From Candidatus Poribacteria bacterium (GTDB taxonomy: Bacteria; Poribacteria; WGA-4E; GCA-2687025), in NCBI GenBank assembly GCA_027625215.1, contig JAQBWJ010000194.1, positions 1 through 5,618 on the forward strand: DNA of 5,618 nt, read 5' to 3'. The notes under the pieces were generated by a model that was given only the letters and a program-made list of their open reading frames with translations, had not been told where the DNA came from and made no database searches. A program made the translations under genes and the position numbers. This document shows positions 1-5,556 of the stretch, piece by piece (position 1 is the first letter of the stretch; the number at the start of each line of letters is the position of its first letter).

Positions 1-290
1 TCGTTGTCTTTGATCCACCCGCGCTCCAGCAGCCGCGCCTTGTACATCAACTCCTTGATCTCCAACTGCGTCCGGTCGAGTTCCAAGTAGAGCCGTCCCA
101 CGCGGGCGTTGTACTCGTGCTCGAACGATTTGATCTCGCGACGCACCTGCTCCTCTTGCAGGGTGAGCTCGAGAATGTCGCGGCGGCGTTGGTCGATGCG
201 TTCGCGGTACTCGTCGATGCGTTGCGTCTGCGGATCGACGCGCAGTTGGACGGCGGATTCGGCTTGAAGGTCGACGGCTTCCTCGCTCAT
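1..290 (-). CDS. Coiled-coil protein of unknown function, N-terminal part (cut by left edge)
   Basis: Reading leftwards from an ATG at 290, an open frame of 96 codons runs off the window, so only the N-terminus is seen. It is very rich in charged residues (Glu, Arg, Lys, Asp, Gln). From about residue 22 to 92 it has the heptad-like spacing of Leu, Ile and Val expected of a long alpha-helical coiled coil, including the stretch FEHEYNARVGRLYLELDR at about residues 56-73. No signal peptide or membrane segment is visible. The start is well supported: a strong Shine-Dalgarno site (GGAAGG) lies 7 bases upstream, and the ATG overlaps the slipin stop codon as ATGA, which implies translational coupling. 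From memory, similar N-terminal coiled coils occur in some bacterial J-domain (DnaJ-like) proteins, but no J domain lies in the visible part, so this is only a suggestion. Being downstream of a slipin, it may work with it at the membrane; that is inference. Confidence 0.8.
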   Translation of the reverse strand, partial: MSEEAVDLQAESAVQLRVDPQTQRIDEYRERIDQRRRDILELTLQEEQVRREIKSFEHEYNARVGRLYLELDRTQLEIKELMYKARLLERGWIKDN

Positions 291-1117
291 GCGTCCGCCT
301 TCCGAGCAACCTCGATGTTCGGGGCGAGGTTCTCAGATCGACCCGTCAGCAGCCGCAGCAGGTCGGACAGTTCGGTGGGAAGGGGGATGATCGTCGTCGT
401 GTTGTTCTCGGCGGCGACCTCCGTGATGCTCTGCAAGTAGCGCAGTTGCATCGCCGTCGGCTGCGCGGACATGACGGCGGCGGACTCCGACAACCGTCTC
501 GCGGCGGCGAGTTCGCCCTGCGCGTGGATCACCTTCGCGCGACGCTCCCGCTCAGCCTCCGCCCGACGCGCCAACGCCCGCTTCATCGACTCCGGCAGCT
601 GCACGTCCTTGATCTCGACGGACAGGATCGCCACGCCCCAATCTTCCACCTGACGCGCGATGATCGTCTGCAAGTCCGCCGAGAGCCGCTCCTGCTCGGT
701 GAGTAAGGCGTTCAGGTCGGCGCGACCGAGCGTGCTTCTCAACGCCGTCTGCGCGACCTGCGACGTGGCGAACGCGACATCTTCCACCCCCAACACGGAC
801 GCCTTCGCGTCGGTGATCCTCCGATAGACGACTGCGTTCACCGTGACGGACACGTTGTCTTTCGTGATGACATCCTGCGACGGAATGTCGTCCGTGTGGA
901 TGCGGAGATCGACTTTTTGGATGCGGTCGATGAACGGGATCAGGAAGACGAGTCCGGGACCTTTCGCTCCGACGAATCGCCCCAAACGGAAGACGACGCA
1001 CCGCTCGTACTCCCGCGCGACGCGCAGCATGTTCGCCAGCAACGCGATGACGGCGGCGGCGATGACGATGTTCTGCGCGGAGAGGTATTCGAGCATAGTC
1101 TTCGGTGCTGTTCCCAT
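287..1117 (-). CDS. Slipin family protein (stomatin/prohibitin-like SPFH/band 7 membrane protein)
   Basis: The 276-residue product has the full layout of a bacterial slipin. One hydrophobic N-terminal segment (about residues 16-32) anchors it in the membrane. The band 7 start follows, with EYERCVVFRLGRF at 37-49 and GPGLVFLIPF at 53-62. Next come the core (VDLRIHTDDIP, 69-79; VTVNAVVYRR, 91-100) and the conserved DWGVAILSVEIKDVQLPE at 159-176. The charged helix RRAEAERERRAKVIHAQGE lies at 184-202, and the C-terminal TTIIPLPTEL at 241-250 matches the usual slipin tail. Slipins form oligomeric scaffolds at the inner membrane and are linked to membrane microdomains and protein quality control; the precise role here is unknown. 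The frequent partner NfeD is not next to it in the window. Met8 (position 1096) could be the real start, since neither candidate has a strong ribosome binding site. The stop overlaps the next gene's ATG. Confidence 0.93.
   Translation of the reverse strand: MGTAPKTMLEYLSAQNIVIAAAVIALLANMLRVAREYERCVVFRLGRFVGAKGPGLVFLIPFIDRIQKVDLRIHTDDIPSQDVITKDNVSVTVNAVVYRRITDAKASVLGVEDVAFATSQVAQTALRSTLGRADLNALLTEQERLSADLQTIIARQVEDWGVAILSVEIKDVQLPESMKRALARRAEAERERRAKVIHAQGELAAARRLSESAAVMSAQPTAMQLRYLQSITEVAAENNTTTIIPLPTELSDLLRLLTGRSENLAPNIEVARKADA
298..303 (-). promoter_or_regulatory. Shine-Dalgarno site for the coiled-coil gene, inside the slipin coding end
   Basis: GGAAGG on the minus strand, 7 bases before the ATG at 290. 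It lies within the last codons of the slipin gene. It fixes the start of the downstream gene and makes the four-base ATGA stop/start overlap likely to be functional. Confidence 0.7.
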
Positions 1118-1159
1118 GTTGGTGTGAGGTGTTCGTCTTGGACGAACGGTTTGACCACC

Positions 1160-1195
1160 CTCACCCCTAACCCCTCTCCCGTCAAGGGAGAGGGG
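1160..1195. repeat. Dispersed REP-like GC-rich palindrome with flanking tail
   Basis: CCCCTCTCCC at 1171-1180 and GGGAGAGGGG at 1186-1195 form a perfect 10-bp stem with a 5-base loop (GTCAA). They are preceded by the tail CCTCACCCCTAA (1159-1170). This composition is familiar from interspersed repeats in many unrelated bacterial genomes, whose spurious translation contains LTPNPSP and KGEG, as it does here. It sits in the 94-bp gap between the HAD hydrolase and the slipin. There is no T-run on either side, so it is not a classical intrinsic terminator. In RNA it would still form a very stable hairpin that could reduce read-through or protect the upstream message. Its repeat nature rests on recognition of the pattern; only one copy is in this window. 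Confidence 0.7.
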
Positions 1196-1211
1196 GATCG
1201 GATTTCCTGTA

Positions 1212-1916
1212 CTACTTCATCAGCGCGCGCAACTTAGCGGGGGTGAGTCCTTCTAGAGTGTCGATCACGGCGTCCGCGTCGGTGAGCGCGTTCGCGGGAT
1301 AAGAGTTCGTCACGGCGAGGACTTGCATTCCCGCCTGCTTCGCTCCCTTAACGCCGTTCACCGTGTCCTCGATGACGAGGCACTCCGAGTAGTCAATCGG
1401 CGGCTCCGGTTCGAGCACGTCGTTGATGATCGTCGCGGCGCGCCAGTACGATTCGGGGTGCGGCTTGCCCTGCTCCACGTCGTCCGCCGCGATGACGCCG
1501 AGAAACTCCTCGCGCAGATCGTGGTGGTCGAGGATCGCGTCGATCTCGTGACTTAACGCGCCGGACGCGATGGTCAGCGGGAACTCCTCGCGCAACGCCC
1601 GAATCGTCGCCTTCACGCCCGGGAACAGCGGTATCCCCGCCTTGATGCAGTCGATGAACCGCTCCGCCTTCACTTCCATCCACTTCGTCAGTTCGGCGCG
1701 GGAGAGGTCTCTGCCCGCGCGGTCGAAGGCGGTGCGGATGGCGGACTCGTCATCGAAGACGATGTACACGTCGCGGTACTCGGCTTCCGTGATGGTAATC
1801 CCGGCTTCCGAGAGCGTTTCGGCGAGGGTCTGAAAGTGCAGCGGCTCCGTATCGACGATCACCCCGTCAAAGTCGAAGATGACCGCTCGGAGCCGCTTGG
1901 AGGTGCGCGCTGTCAT
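1212..1916 (-). CDS. HAD superfamily hydrolase, subfamily IA (beta-phosphoglucomutase-like/phosphatase)
   Basis: The 234-residue protein shows all four HAD motifs. Motif I is DFDGVIVDTE at 15-24, with nucleophile Asp15 and acid/base Asp17. Motif II is IASGA at 116-120 (Ser118). The motif III lysine is in GKPHPE at 150-155 (Lys151). Motif IV is VIEDTVNG at 181-188, with Glu183-Asp184 for magnesium. A helical C1-type cap lies between motifs I and II (about 24-98), with the PLFPGV turn at 97-101 that leads back into the core. Family members remove phosphate from small phosphorylated metabolites or isomerise sugar phosphates through an aspartyl-phosphate; the substrate here cannot be read from sequence. 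It lacks a signal peptide and should be cytosolic. Its ATG lies only 6 bases after the tpx stop, so the two are almost certainly co-transcribed. No clear Shine-Dalgarno site precedes it. The pairing with a peroxidase suggests a metabolite-repair or housekeeping role, which is inference. Confidence 0.93.
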   Translation of the reverse strand: MTARTSKRLRAVIFDFDGVIVDTEPLHFQTLAETLSEAGITITEAEYRDVYIVFDDESAIRTAFDRAGRDLSRAELTKWMEVKAERFIDCIKAGIPLFPGVKATIRALREEFPLTIASGALSHEIDAILDHHDLREEFLGVIAADDVEQGKPHPESYWRAATIINDVLEPEPPIDYSECLVIEDTVNGVKGAKQAGMQVLAVTNSYPANALTDADAVIDTLEGLTPAKLRALMK

Positions 1917-1922
1917 AAGGCG

Positions 1923-2441
1923 TCAGAGGAGTTTCTTGACGGCTTCGACGACGGGCGCGTAGTCCGGCTCGGTCGTCGTTTCGGGGACGATCTGCTTGTA
2001 GGCGACCTTGCCGCCCTTGTCGACCACCCACACGCTGCGGGCAAGCACGTCGAGTTCCTTAATCAGCACGCCGTACTGATTGCCGAACGACTTGCTGCGG
2101 TAGTCCGAAAGCGTCTTGATGTGTTCGACGCCCGCTTCGGTCGCCCAACGTCCCTGACCCGGGGGCAGGTCCATGCTGATCGTGAGGACGAGCACGCCGT
2201 CGCCGATCTGCCCGGCGATCTTGTCGAACTCGCGGGTCTGCTTGTCGCAAACGCCCGTGTCGAGCGAGGGGACGACGTTCAGGACGCGCACCTTGCCCTT
2301 CGAGTCGCTTAGGTTCGCAAAATCCGCCAAACTGCTCGCAATATGGAAATCGGGGGCGGTATCGCCGACCTTCACCTCGTCGCCGACGAGCGTGAGCGGT
2401 CCGCCCTTGAACGTCACCAAGCCTTTATGCTCTTTCGCCAT
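1923..2441 (-). CDS. tpx: Thiol peroxidase (Tpx subfamily of peroxiredoxins), single-cysteine form
   Basis: From the ATG at 2441 the product has 172 residues, a normal Tpx length. The peroxidatic site PSLDTGVCDKQTREF (58-72) gives Thr62 and Cys65, and Arg135 in LARSVWVVD fits the third catalytic residue. The ends VTFKGGPLTLVG (9-20) and TTTEPDYAPVVEAVKKLL also match the family. Tpx reduces hydrogen peroxide and organic hydroperoxides, normally recycled by thioredoxin through a disulfide with a resolving Cys in a stretch like RFCGAEG. Here that stretch reads GRWATEAG, with Ala100 at the expected position, and Cys65 is the only cysteine in the protein. A longer reading from GTG at 2474 adds 11 residues, but that GTG directly follows an in-frame TAG and has no ribosome site. 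The ATG at 2441 has AAAGGA about 12 bases upstream and begins MAKEHKG. It is the first gene of the leftward group, with its own promoter upstream. Confidence 0.95.
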   Translation of the reverse strand: MAKEHKGLVTFKGGPLTLVGDEVKVGDTAPDFHIASSLADFANLSDSKGKVRVLNVVPSLDTGVCDKQTREFDKIAGQIGDGVLVLTISMDLPPGQGRWATEAGVEHIKTLSDYRSKSFGNQYGVLIKELDVLARSVWVVDKGGKVAYKQIVPETTTEPDYAPVVEAVKKLL

Positions 2442-2485
2442 TGGGGAACTCTGTCCTTTCGTTGCCTTGTCCACTAGTCTCGCTT

Positions 2486-2518
2486 GGGGGAATCTTCGCG
2501 GCGCGCGGGGGAATCTTC
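2486..2518. repeat. Two direct 12-bp repeats in the tpx leader, 21-bp period
   Basis: GGGGGAATCTTC occurs at 2486-2497 and again at 2507-2518 (GAAGATTCCCCC on the coding strand of tpx). The copies are exact and spaced 21 bp start to start, that is two helical turns. They lie between the predicted tpx transcription start (near 2533) and its ATG. A looser relative (TTGGGGAACTC) begins at 2441, 43 bp from the TTGGGGGAATC that overlaps the first copy. This could be a tandem operator for a regulator or a leader RNA element; function is inferred only. Confidence 0.45.
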
Positions 2519-2539
2519 ACCCCGTCACGACCCGATGCT

Positions 2540-2568
2540 AGTGTACTCCCCCTTCCGACGGGAATCAA
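2540..2568 (-). promoter_or_regulatory. Predicted sigma70-type promoter of the tpx-HAD group
   Basis: On the minus strand TTGATT (2568-2563) and TACACT (2545-2540) are separated by exactly 17 bp. They match four of six bases each to TTGACA and TATAAT, with the most conserved positions kept. Transcription would begin near 2533 and give a leader of about 90 bases before the tpx ATG. Consensus fit is the only evidence. Confidence 0.5.
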
Positions 2569-2640
2569 CCACAGGCGATTCTACGAATGTCGAGAAACCC
2601 AAAACATTCGCACACCAAAGTCGCAGTTATACGGATTATC

Positions 2641-2657
2641 CCATAATATGGTATACT
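2641..2657 (+). promoter_or_regulatory. Predicted extended -10 promoter of the 5'-nucleotidase gene, with overlapping dyad
   Basis: TATACT at 2652-2657 is preceded by TG at 2649-2650, giving an extended -10 (TGGTATACT). No good -35 is seen at the usual distance, as is common for extended -10 promoters. The dyad CCATAATATGG (2641-2651, 5-bp arms around one base) abuts the -10 and could be a repressor site. The predicted start near 2664 leaves a leader of about 55 bases to the GTG at 2719. Confidence 0.5.
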
Positions 2658-2707
2658 TGTTTGGTCAGTGAAGTGCGTCATCTTGGTTATTATTTTGCCT
2701 TGTCAAA

Positions 2708-2711
2708 AGGA
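2708..2711 (+). promoter_or_regulatory. Shine-Dalgarno site deciding the GTG start at 2719
   Basis: AGGA in the context AAAAGGA, 7 bases before GTG at 2719. It supports this start over the in-frame GTG at 2668, which has no purine-rich site and lies only a few bases after the predicted transcription start. Confidence 0.7.
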
Positions 2712-2718
2712 CTCAAAA

Positions 2719-3714
2719 GTGCCATATCCAATTGACCAGAAACTTGTGATCGCCGTAGCATCGAGTGCGCTATTCGATCTGTCAAAATCAGATAGTGTGT
2801 ATCGAAAACAGGGGTTGAAGGCTTATCGGGAGTATCAGCGGGAACATGAGGCGGTGTCTCTAAATGCAGGTGTTGCTTTCCCATTGGTGAGAAGACTGCT
2901 CTCCTTAAACGCAGGCATCGAAGATGAAAATGAGAGACCTGTCGAAGTTAACCTCTTATCAAAAAATGACCCTGACACTGGTCTTCGAGTATTCAATTCC
3001 ATTGAGACATTCAATCTGCCAATTAGTCGCGCAGCGTTTGTGAATGGCGGAAACCCGTACAGGTATATGGACGGATTCAACGCGTCTTTGTTCCTGTCGG
3101 CAAATATTGATGACGTAAAGGCGGCTATCAAAATGGGGAAACCAGCTGGTCAGGTTTTTCCTACTCACTTTATAGATACGGAAGATGACATGGAGCTGCG
3201 AATTGCATTTGACTTTGATGGCGTGATTGCTGACGATTCGTCCGAAGCAAAATTTCGTGAAGGTGGGTTGGATGAATTCCAAAAATACGAAACAGACTAT
3301 GCTAATGTACCTTTGAGCCAAGGGCCACTCGCACGATTCTTCAGAGAAATTGCGAGGCTTCAAAAGTTCGAAAGAGAAAGACAGGAAACAGATCAAAACT
3401 ACATATCTCGTCTTAGAACTGCCATTGTGACGTCACGAAACGCCCCTGCACATAAGCGAGTCGTTACCACTCTCCGAGATTGGGACATTGAGGTTGATGA
3501 GGTGCTGTTCTTAGGCGGTATCGAAAAGAGCGCGTTTCTACAAGAATTCCAACCGCATATATTCTTCGATGACCAACTTCCGCACGTAGAACGAGCTGCG
3601 GAAGTTACACCTTGTGTTCATGTCCCGTTCGGTGTCGCAAATCAACCGAAGCCGGAGTTAGTTCAACAAGCCCACGAGGAGTACGAAAAGAACAAGATGA
3701 GAGCTACTCCGTAA
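2719..3714 (+). CDS. 5'-nucleotidase, cytosolic NT5C1-like family
   Basis: From GTG at 2719 the product has 331 residues, beginning PYPIDQKLVIAVASSALFD. An in-frame GTG at 2668 would add 17 hydrophobic residues, but the ribosome site and the family N-terminus favour 2719. It aligns by eye along its whole length with animal cytosolic 5'-nucleotidase I: GLKAYREYQREHE (32-44), GVAFPLVRRLLSLN (51-64), NSIETFNLPISRAAFVNGG (93-111), LFLSANIDDVKAAI (124-137), LSQGPLARFFREIARLQKF (199-217) and PHIFFDDQLPHVE (279-291). HAD-type catalytic parts are FDFDGVIADD (164-173, Asp165 and Asp167), VTSRNAPAHKR (237-247), Lys270 and Asp284-Asp285. The family hydrolyses nucleoside 5'-monophosphates, typically AMP, with magnesium. 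No signal peptide supports a cytosolic place. It is AT-richer than its neighbours (for example 23 G/C in the 60 bases from 3241, against 37 in the 60 from 4141), stands alone, and points away from tpx, so recent transfer is likely. Confidence 0.93.
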   Translation: MPYPIDQKLVIAVASSALFDLSKSDSVYRKQGLKAYREYQREHEAVSLNAGVAFPLVRRLLSLNAGIEDENERPVEVNLLSKNDPDTGLRVFNSIETFNLPISRAAFVNGGNPYRYMDGFNASLFLSANIDDVKAAIKMGKPAGQVFPTHFIDTEDDMELRIAFDFDGVIADDSSEAKFREGGLDEFQKYETDYANVPLSQGPLARFFREIARLQKFERERQETDQNYISRLRTAIVTSRNAPAHKRVVTTLRDWDIEVDEVLFLGGIEKSAFLQEFQPHIFFDDQLPHVERAAEVTPCVHVPFGVANQPKPELVQQAHEEYEKNKMRATP

Positions 3715-3760
3715 TCAGCCCCGCCTGAATCGCTATCCTTGGAAAACTCTTTGATATGCA

Positions 3761-3793
3761 CGTGTTGTTACTCCTTACTGCCGTAACAGCGCG
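3761..3793 (+). terminator. Stem-loop after the 5'-nucleotidase gene, possible weak terminator
   Basis: 3761-3771 (CGTGTTGTTAC) can pair with 3783-3793 (GTAACAGCGCG) as an 11-bp stem with two G-T pairs and an 11-base loop. It lies 47 bases past the nucleotidase stop and just before the hom promoter. No T-run follows, so it is not a canonical intrinsic terminator. It may act with Rho or be incidental. Confidence 0.3.
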
Positions 3794-3795
3794 AA

Positions 3796-3824
3796 TTGTC
3801 CGCCCACCTGTACGGTGGTATAGT
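3796..3824 (+). promoter_or_regulatory. Predicted hom promoter with a dyad in the spacer
   Basis: TTGTCC (3796-3801) and TATAGT (3819-3824) are 17 bp apart, a good sigma70-type arrangement. The predicted start is near 3831, about 75 bases before the ATG at 3907. The spacer holds an inverted repeat, CCACC (3804-3808) and GGTGG (3814-3818) around TGTAC, placed where a bound repressor would block polymerase. No leader peptide rich in Thr, Ile or Met is seen in the 75-base leader. Confidence 0.5.
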
Positions 3825-3906
3825 TGGAGTCAAGTTTTACAAGGCGTTTTTCCCGCGTCACGAGCGACATTCTACTGACGGACGAAAACTAAGGTACGAT
3901 TCAACG

Positions 3907-5217
3907 ATGAGCACACAGGTGGTTCGCGTCGGCATGATCGGGCTTGGGACGGTCGGCACCGGCGTCGTCAAGATATTGCAGCAGCGGGCGGAGATGCTCG
4001 CGCATCAACTTGGGGCGCGCATCGAGATCGGCGGCGTCGCCGTGCGCGACACGGGCAAGTTGCGCGATGTCGCGCTGCCCAACGGCGTCGTGACGAACGA
4101 CCCCGCCTCGCTCGTGCGGCGCGGCGACCTCGACATCGTCATCGAACTGATGGGCGGCACGTCCGACGCGAAACGCCATGTCCTCGACGCCATCGAACAC
4201 GGCAAGCACATCGTCACGGCGAACAAGGCGCTCATCGCGCTCGAAGGGCGGGACGTGTTCGCGGCGGCGTACCGGAAGGGCGTCGGCGTCTACTTAGAGG
4301 CGAGCGTCGCGGGCGGCATCCCGATCATCAAGGCGCTCCACGAAGGGCTCGCCGCGAACGAGATCGAAGGCATCTACGGCATCCTCAACGGGACGTGCAA
4401 CTACATCCTGACGCAGATGACCGAACACGGGCAGCCGTTCGCCGACGCGCTCGCGGACGCGCAACGGCTCGGCTACGCGGAAGCCGACCCAACGTTCGAC
4501 GTGGACGGCTTCGACACGGCGCACAAGATCGCCATCCTGTCGTCGCTCGCGTACGGCTTCAACGTGAACATCGAGGAGGTGTACGTCGAGGGCATCCGTC
4601 GCATCGGCACGGCGGACATTCAGTACGCCCACGAACTCGGCTACACGATGAAACTGCTGGCGATCTCGAAGCGCAAGGGCGGCTCGTTGAACATCCGCGT
4701 GCACCCCGTGCTCGTGCCGGAGTCCAGCGTGTTGGCGAATGTGAAGGGCGCGTTCAACGCGGTGGCGGTCATCGGGGACGCGGTGGGTCCGACGCTGTTT
4801 TACGGTAAAGGCGCGGGCATGATGCCGACGGCAAGCGCGGTCGTCGCCGACCTGCTCGACGCGGCGCGCACCGTCGTTTCAAAAGCTCCGGCAGAGATAC
4901 CCGTCTGTTATCACCCCGAACGGGCGATCACCGTGCCGATTGAGTCGATGGACTCGACCGTCTCGCGGTACTACCTGCGGCTGCAAGTGCTCGACCAACC
5001 GGGCGTGCTGGCGGAGATCACGGCGATACTCGGTCGCCACGAGATCAGCGTCGCGGCGATCATTCAGAAAGAGCCTCACTGCGAGGGTTCCGTGCCGTTG
5101 GTGCTGCTCACCCACGACGCGATGGAGAAAAGCCTCCAGTCCGCGCGGCGGGAGATCGACGCGCTGGACTGTATGCGCGACGAAAGCGTCTGCATTCGGG
5201 TTGAGACGGACGTGTGA
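3907..5217 (+). CDS. hom: Homoserine dehydrogenase with C-terminal ACT domain
   Basis: The 436-residue protein catalyses the NAD(P)-dependent reduction of aspartate semialdehyde to homoserine, the branch point to threonine, methionine and isoleucine. The nucleotide-binding glycine loop GLGTVGTG is at 12-19. TANKALI (104-110) gives the conserved Lys107. The catalytic domain carries EASVAGGIPII (131-141), GILNGTCNYI (158-167), and GYAEADPTFDVDGFDTAHK (189-207). Glu192, Asp203 and Lys207 have the spacing of the yeast enzyme's active-site residues. An ACT domain (about 356-432, beginning YYLRLQVLDQPGVLAEI) points to feedback control, usually by threonine. The ATG at 3907 is chosen because the protein then starts MSTQVVRVGMIG, as in the family; AAGG lies 12 bases before it. 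An upstream in-frame TTG at 3796 would add 37 residues with no family resemblance and would start inside the promoter. No other threonine-pathway genes are adjacent. The next gene begins 36 bases downstream. Confidence 0.97.
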   Translation: MSTQVVRVGMIGLGTVGTGVVKILQQRAEMLAHQLGARIEIGGVAVRDTGKLRDVALPNGVVTNDPASLVRRGDLDIVIELMGGTSDAKRHVLDAIEHGKHIVTANKALIALEGRDVFAAAYRKGVGVYLEASVAGGIPIIKALHEGLAANEIEGIYGILNGTCNYILTQMTEHGQPFADALADAQRLGYAEADPTFDVDGFDTAHKIAILSSLAYGFNVNIEEVYVEGIRRIGTADIQYAHELGYTMKLLAISKRKGGSLNIRVHPVLVPESSVLANVKGAFNAVAVIGDAVGPTLFYGKGAGMMPTASAVVADLLDAARTVVSKAPAEIPVCYHPERAITVPIESMDSTVSRYYLRLQVLDQPGVLAEITAILGRHEISVAAIIQKEPHCEGSVPLVLLTHDAMEKSLQSARREIDALDCMRDESVCIRVETDV

Positions 5218-5239
5218 CGCTGGATCGGTTTATCTGTTT

Positions 5240-5243
5240 GGAG
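5240..5243 (+). promoter_or_regulatory. Shine-Dalgarno site of the brnT-like gene
   Basis: GGAG lies 10 bases before GTG at 5254 and only one base before the alternative TTG at 5245. This makes GTG 5254 the more plausible start. Confidence 0.5.
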
Positions 5244-5253
5244 TTTGATCAAG

Positions 5254-5556
5254 GTGGCGGCGCGTGGTCTACCAAATGGGGTCCGTTTTGAGTGGGATCG
5301 ACAGAAAGCGGAGCAGAATAGGCGCAAGCATCGGATCGATTTCAACCAAGCGCTTCACGTTTTTCTAGACGCAAACCGTTACGAAGACGAAGATGATCGT
5401 TACGATTATGGTGAAACGCGGCTACGAGTCGTCGGAGCGGTCGGCTTTCGATTGATTACGGTGATCTACACACGGCGCGACGATACGATCCGCATCATTT
5501 CGGCGCGAAAGGCGTCCCACGATGAAATCGAACGATACCATCACGGTCGTTTTTGA
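5254..5556 (+). CDS. brnT: BrnT family toxin of a type II toxin-antitoxin system
   Basis: The 100-residue product matches the BrnT family along its length: RFEWDRQKAEQNRRKHRIDF (11-30) with the hallmark FEWD..KA..N..KH, then VFLDAN, YGETR (52-56), GFRLITVIYTRRDDTIRIIS (64-83) and ARKASHDEIERY (84-95). BrnT toxins are small RelE-like-fold ribonucleases that arrest translation and are neutralised by the BrnA antitoxin, which binds the toxin and represses the operon. The usual length is about 90-100 residues, so it is complete. The start is GTG at 5254; a TTG at 5245 would add three residues but has no room for a ribosome site. It lies 36 bases after hom and overlaps the antitoxin frame by 35 bases, the toxin-first order typical of brnTA. 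No convincing promoter is seen in the short gap, so it may be expressed partly by read-through from hom. Confidence 0.92.
   Translation: MAARGLPNGVRFEWDRQKAEQNRRKHRIDFNQALHVFLDANRYEDEDDRYDYGETRLRVVGAVGFRLITVIYTRRDDTIRIISARKASHDEIERYHHGRF
5508..5512 (+). promoter_or_regulatory. Shine-Dalgarno site of the antitoxin gene, inside the toxin gene
   Basis: AAAGG, 9 bases before the ATG at 5522. It supports the antitoxin start although the site lies within toxin coding sequence, and it would allow separate or coupled translation of the antitoxin. Confidence 0.6.

Noticed and set aside
1836..2312. Long open frame on the plus strand (158 codons) opposite tpx
   Set aside because: It lies antisense to a clearly recognised peroxidase. 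Its product is an Arg/Asp/Val/Leu/Ala-rich mirror typical of high-GC antisense frames, and it has no recognisable domain.
2442..2474. 11-residue N-terminal extension of thiol peroxidase from GTG at 2474
   Set aside because: The GTG directly follows an in-frame stop and lacks a ribosome site, while the ATG at 2441 gives the family length and start.
2578..3875. Seven-base direct repeat ATTCTAC (2578-2584 and 3869-3875) flanking the AT-richer segment, as a target-site duplication
   Set aside because: About one 7-base match is expected by chance between flanks of this size, and no inverted ends or transposase are present.
3796..3906. 37-residue N-terminal extension of homoserine dehydrogenase from TTG
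   Set aside because: It starts in the predicted -35 box and has no resemblance to the family; the ATG at 3907 gives the expected N-terminus.
4294..4704. Minus-strand open frame of 136 codons inside hom
   Set aside because: It is a compositional shadow of the homoserine dehydrogenase reading frame, with low-complexity Arg/Val/Asp content and no ribosome site.
5201..5235. Promoter for brnTA from TTGAGA at 5201
   Set aside because: The only AT-rich -10-like sequence downstream (TTTATC at 5229) is 22 bp away, too far for a usual sigma70 promoter.
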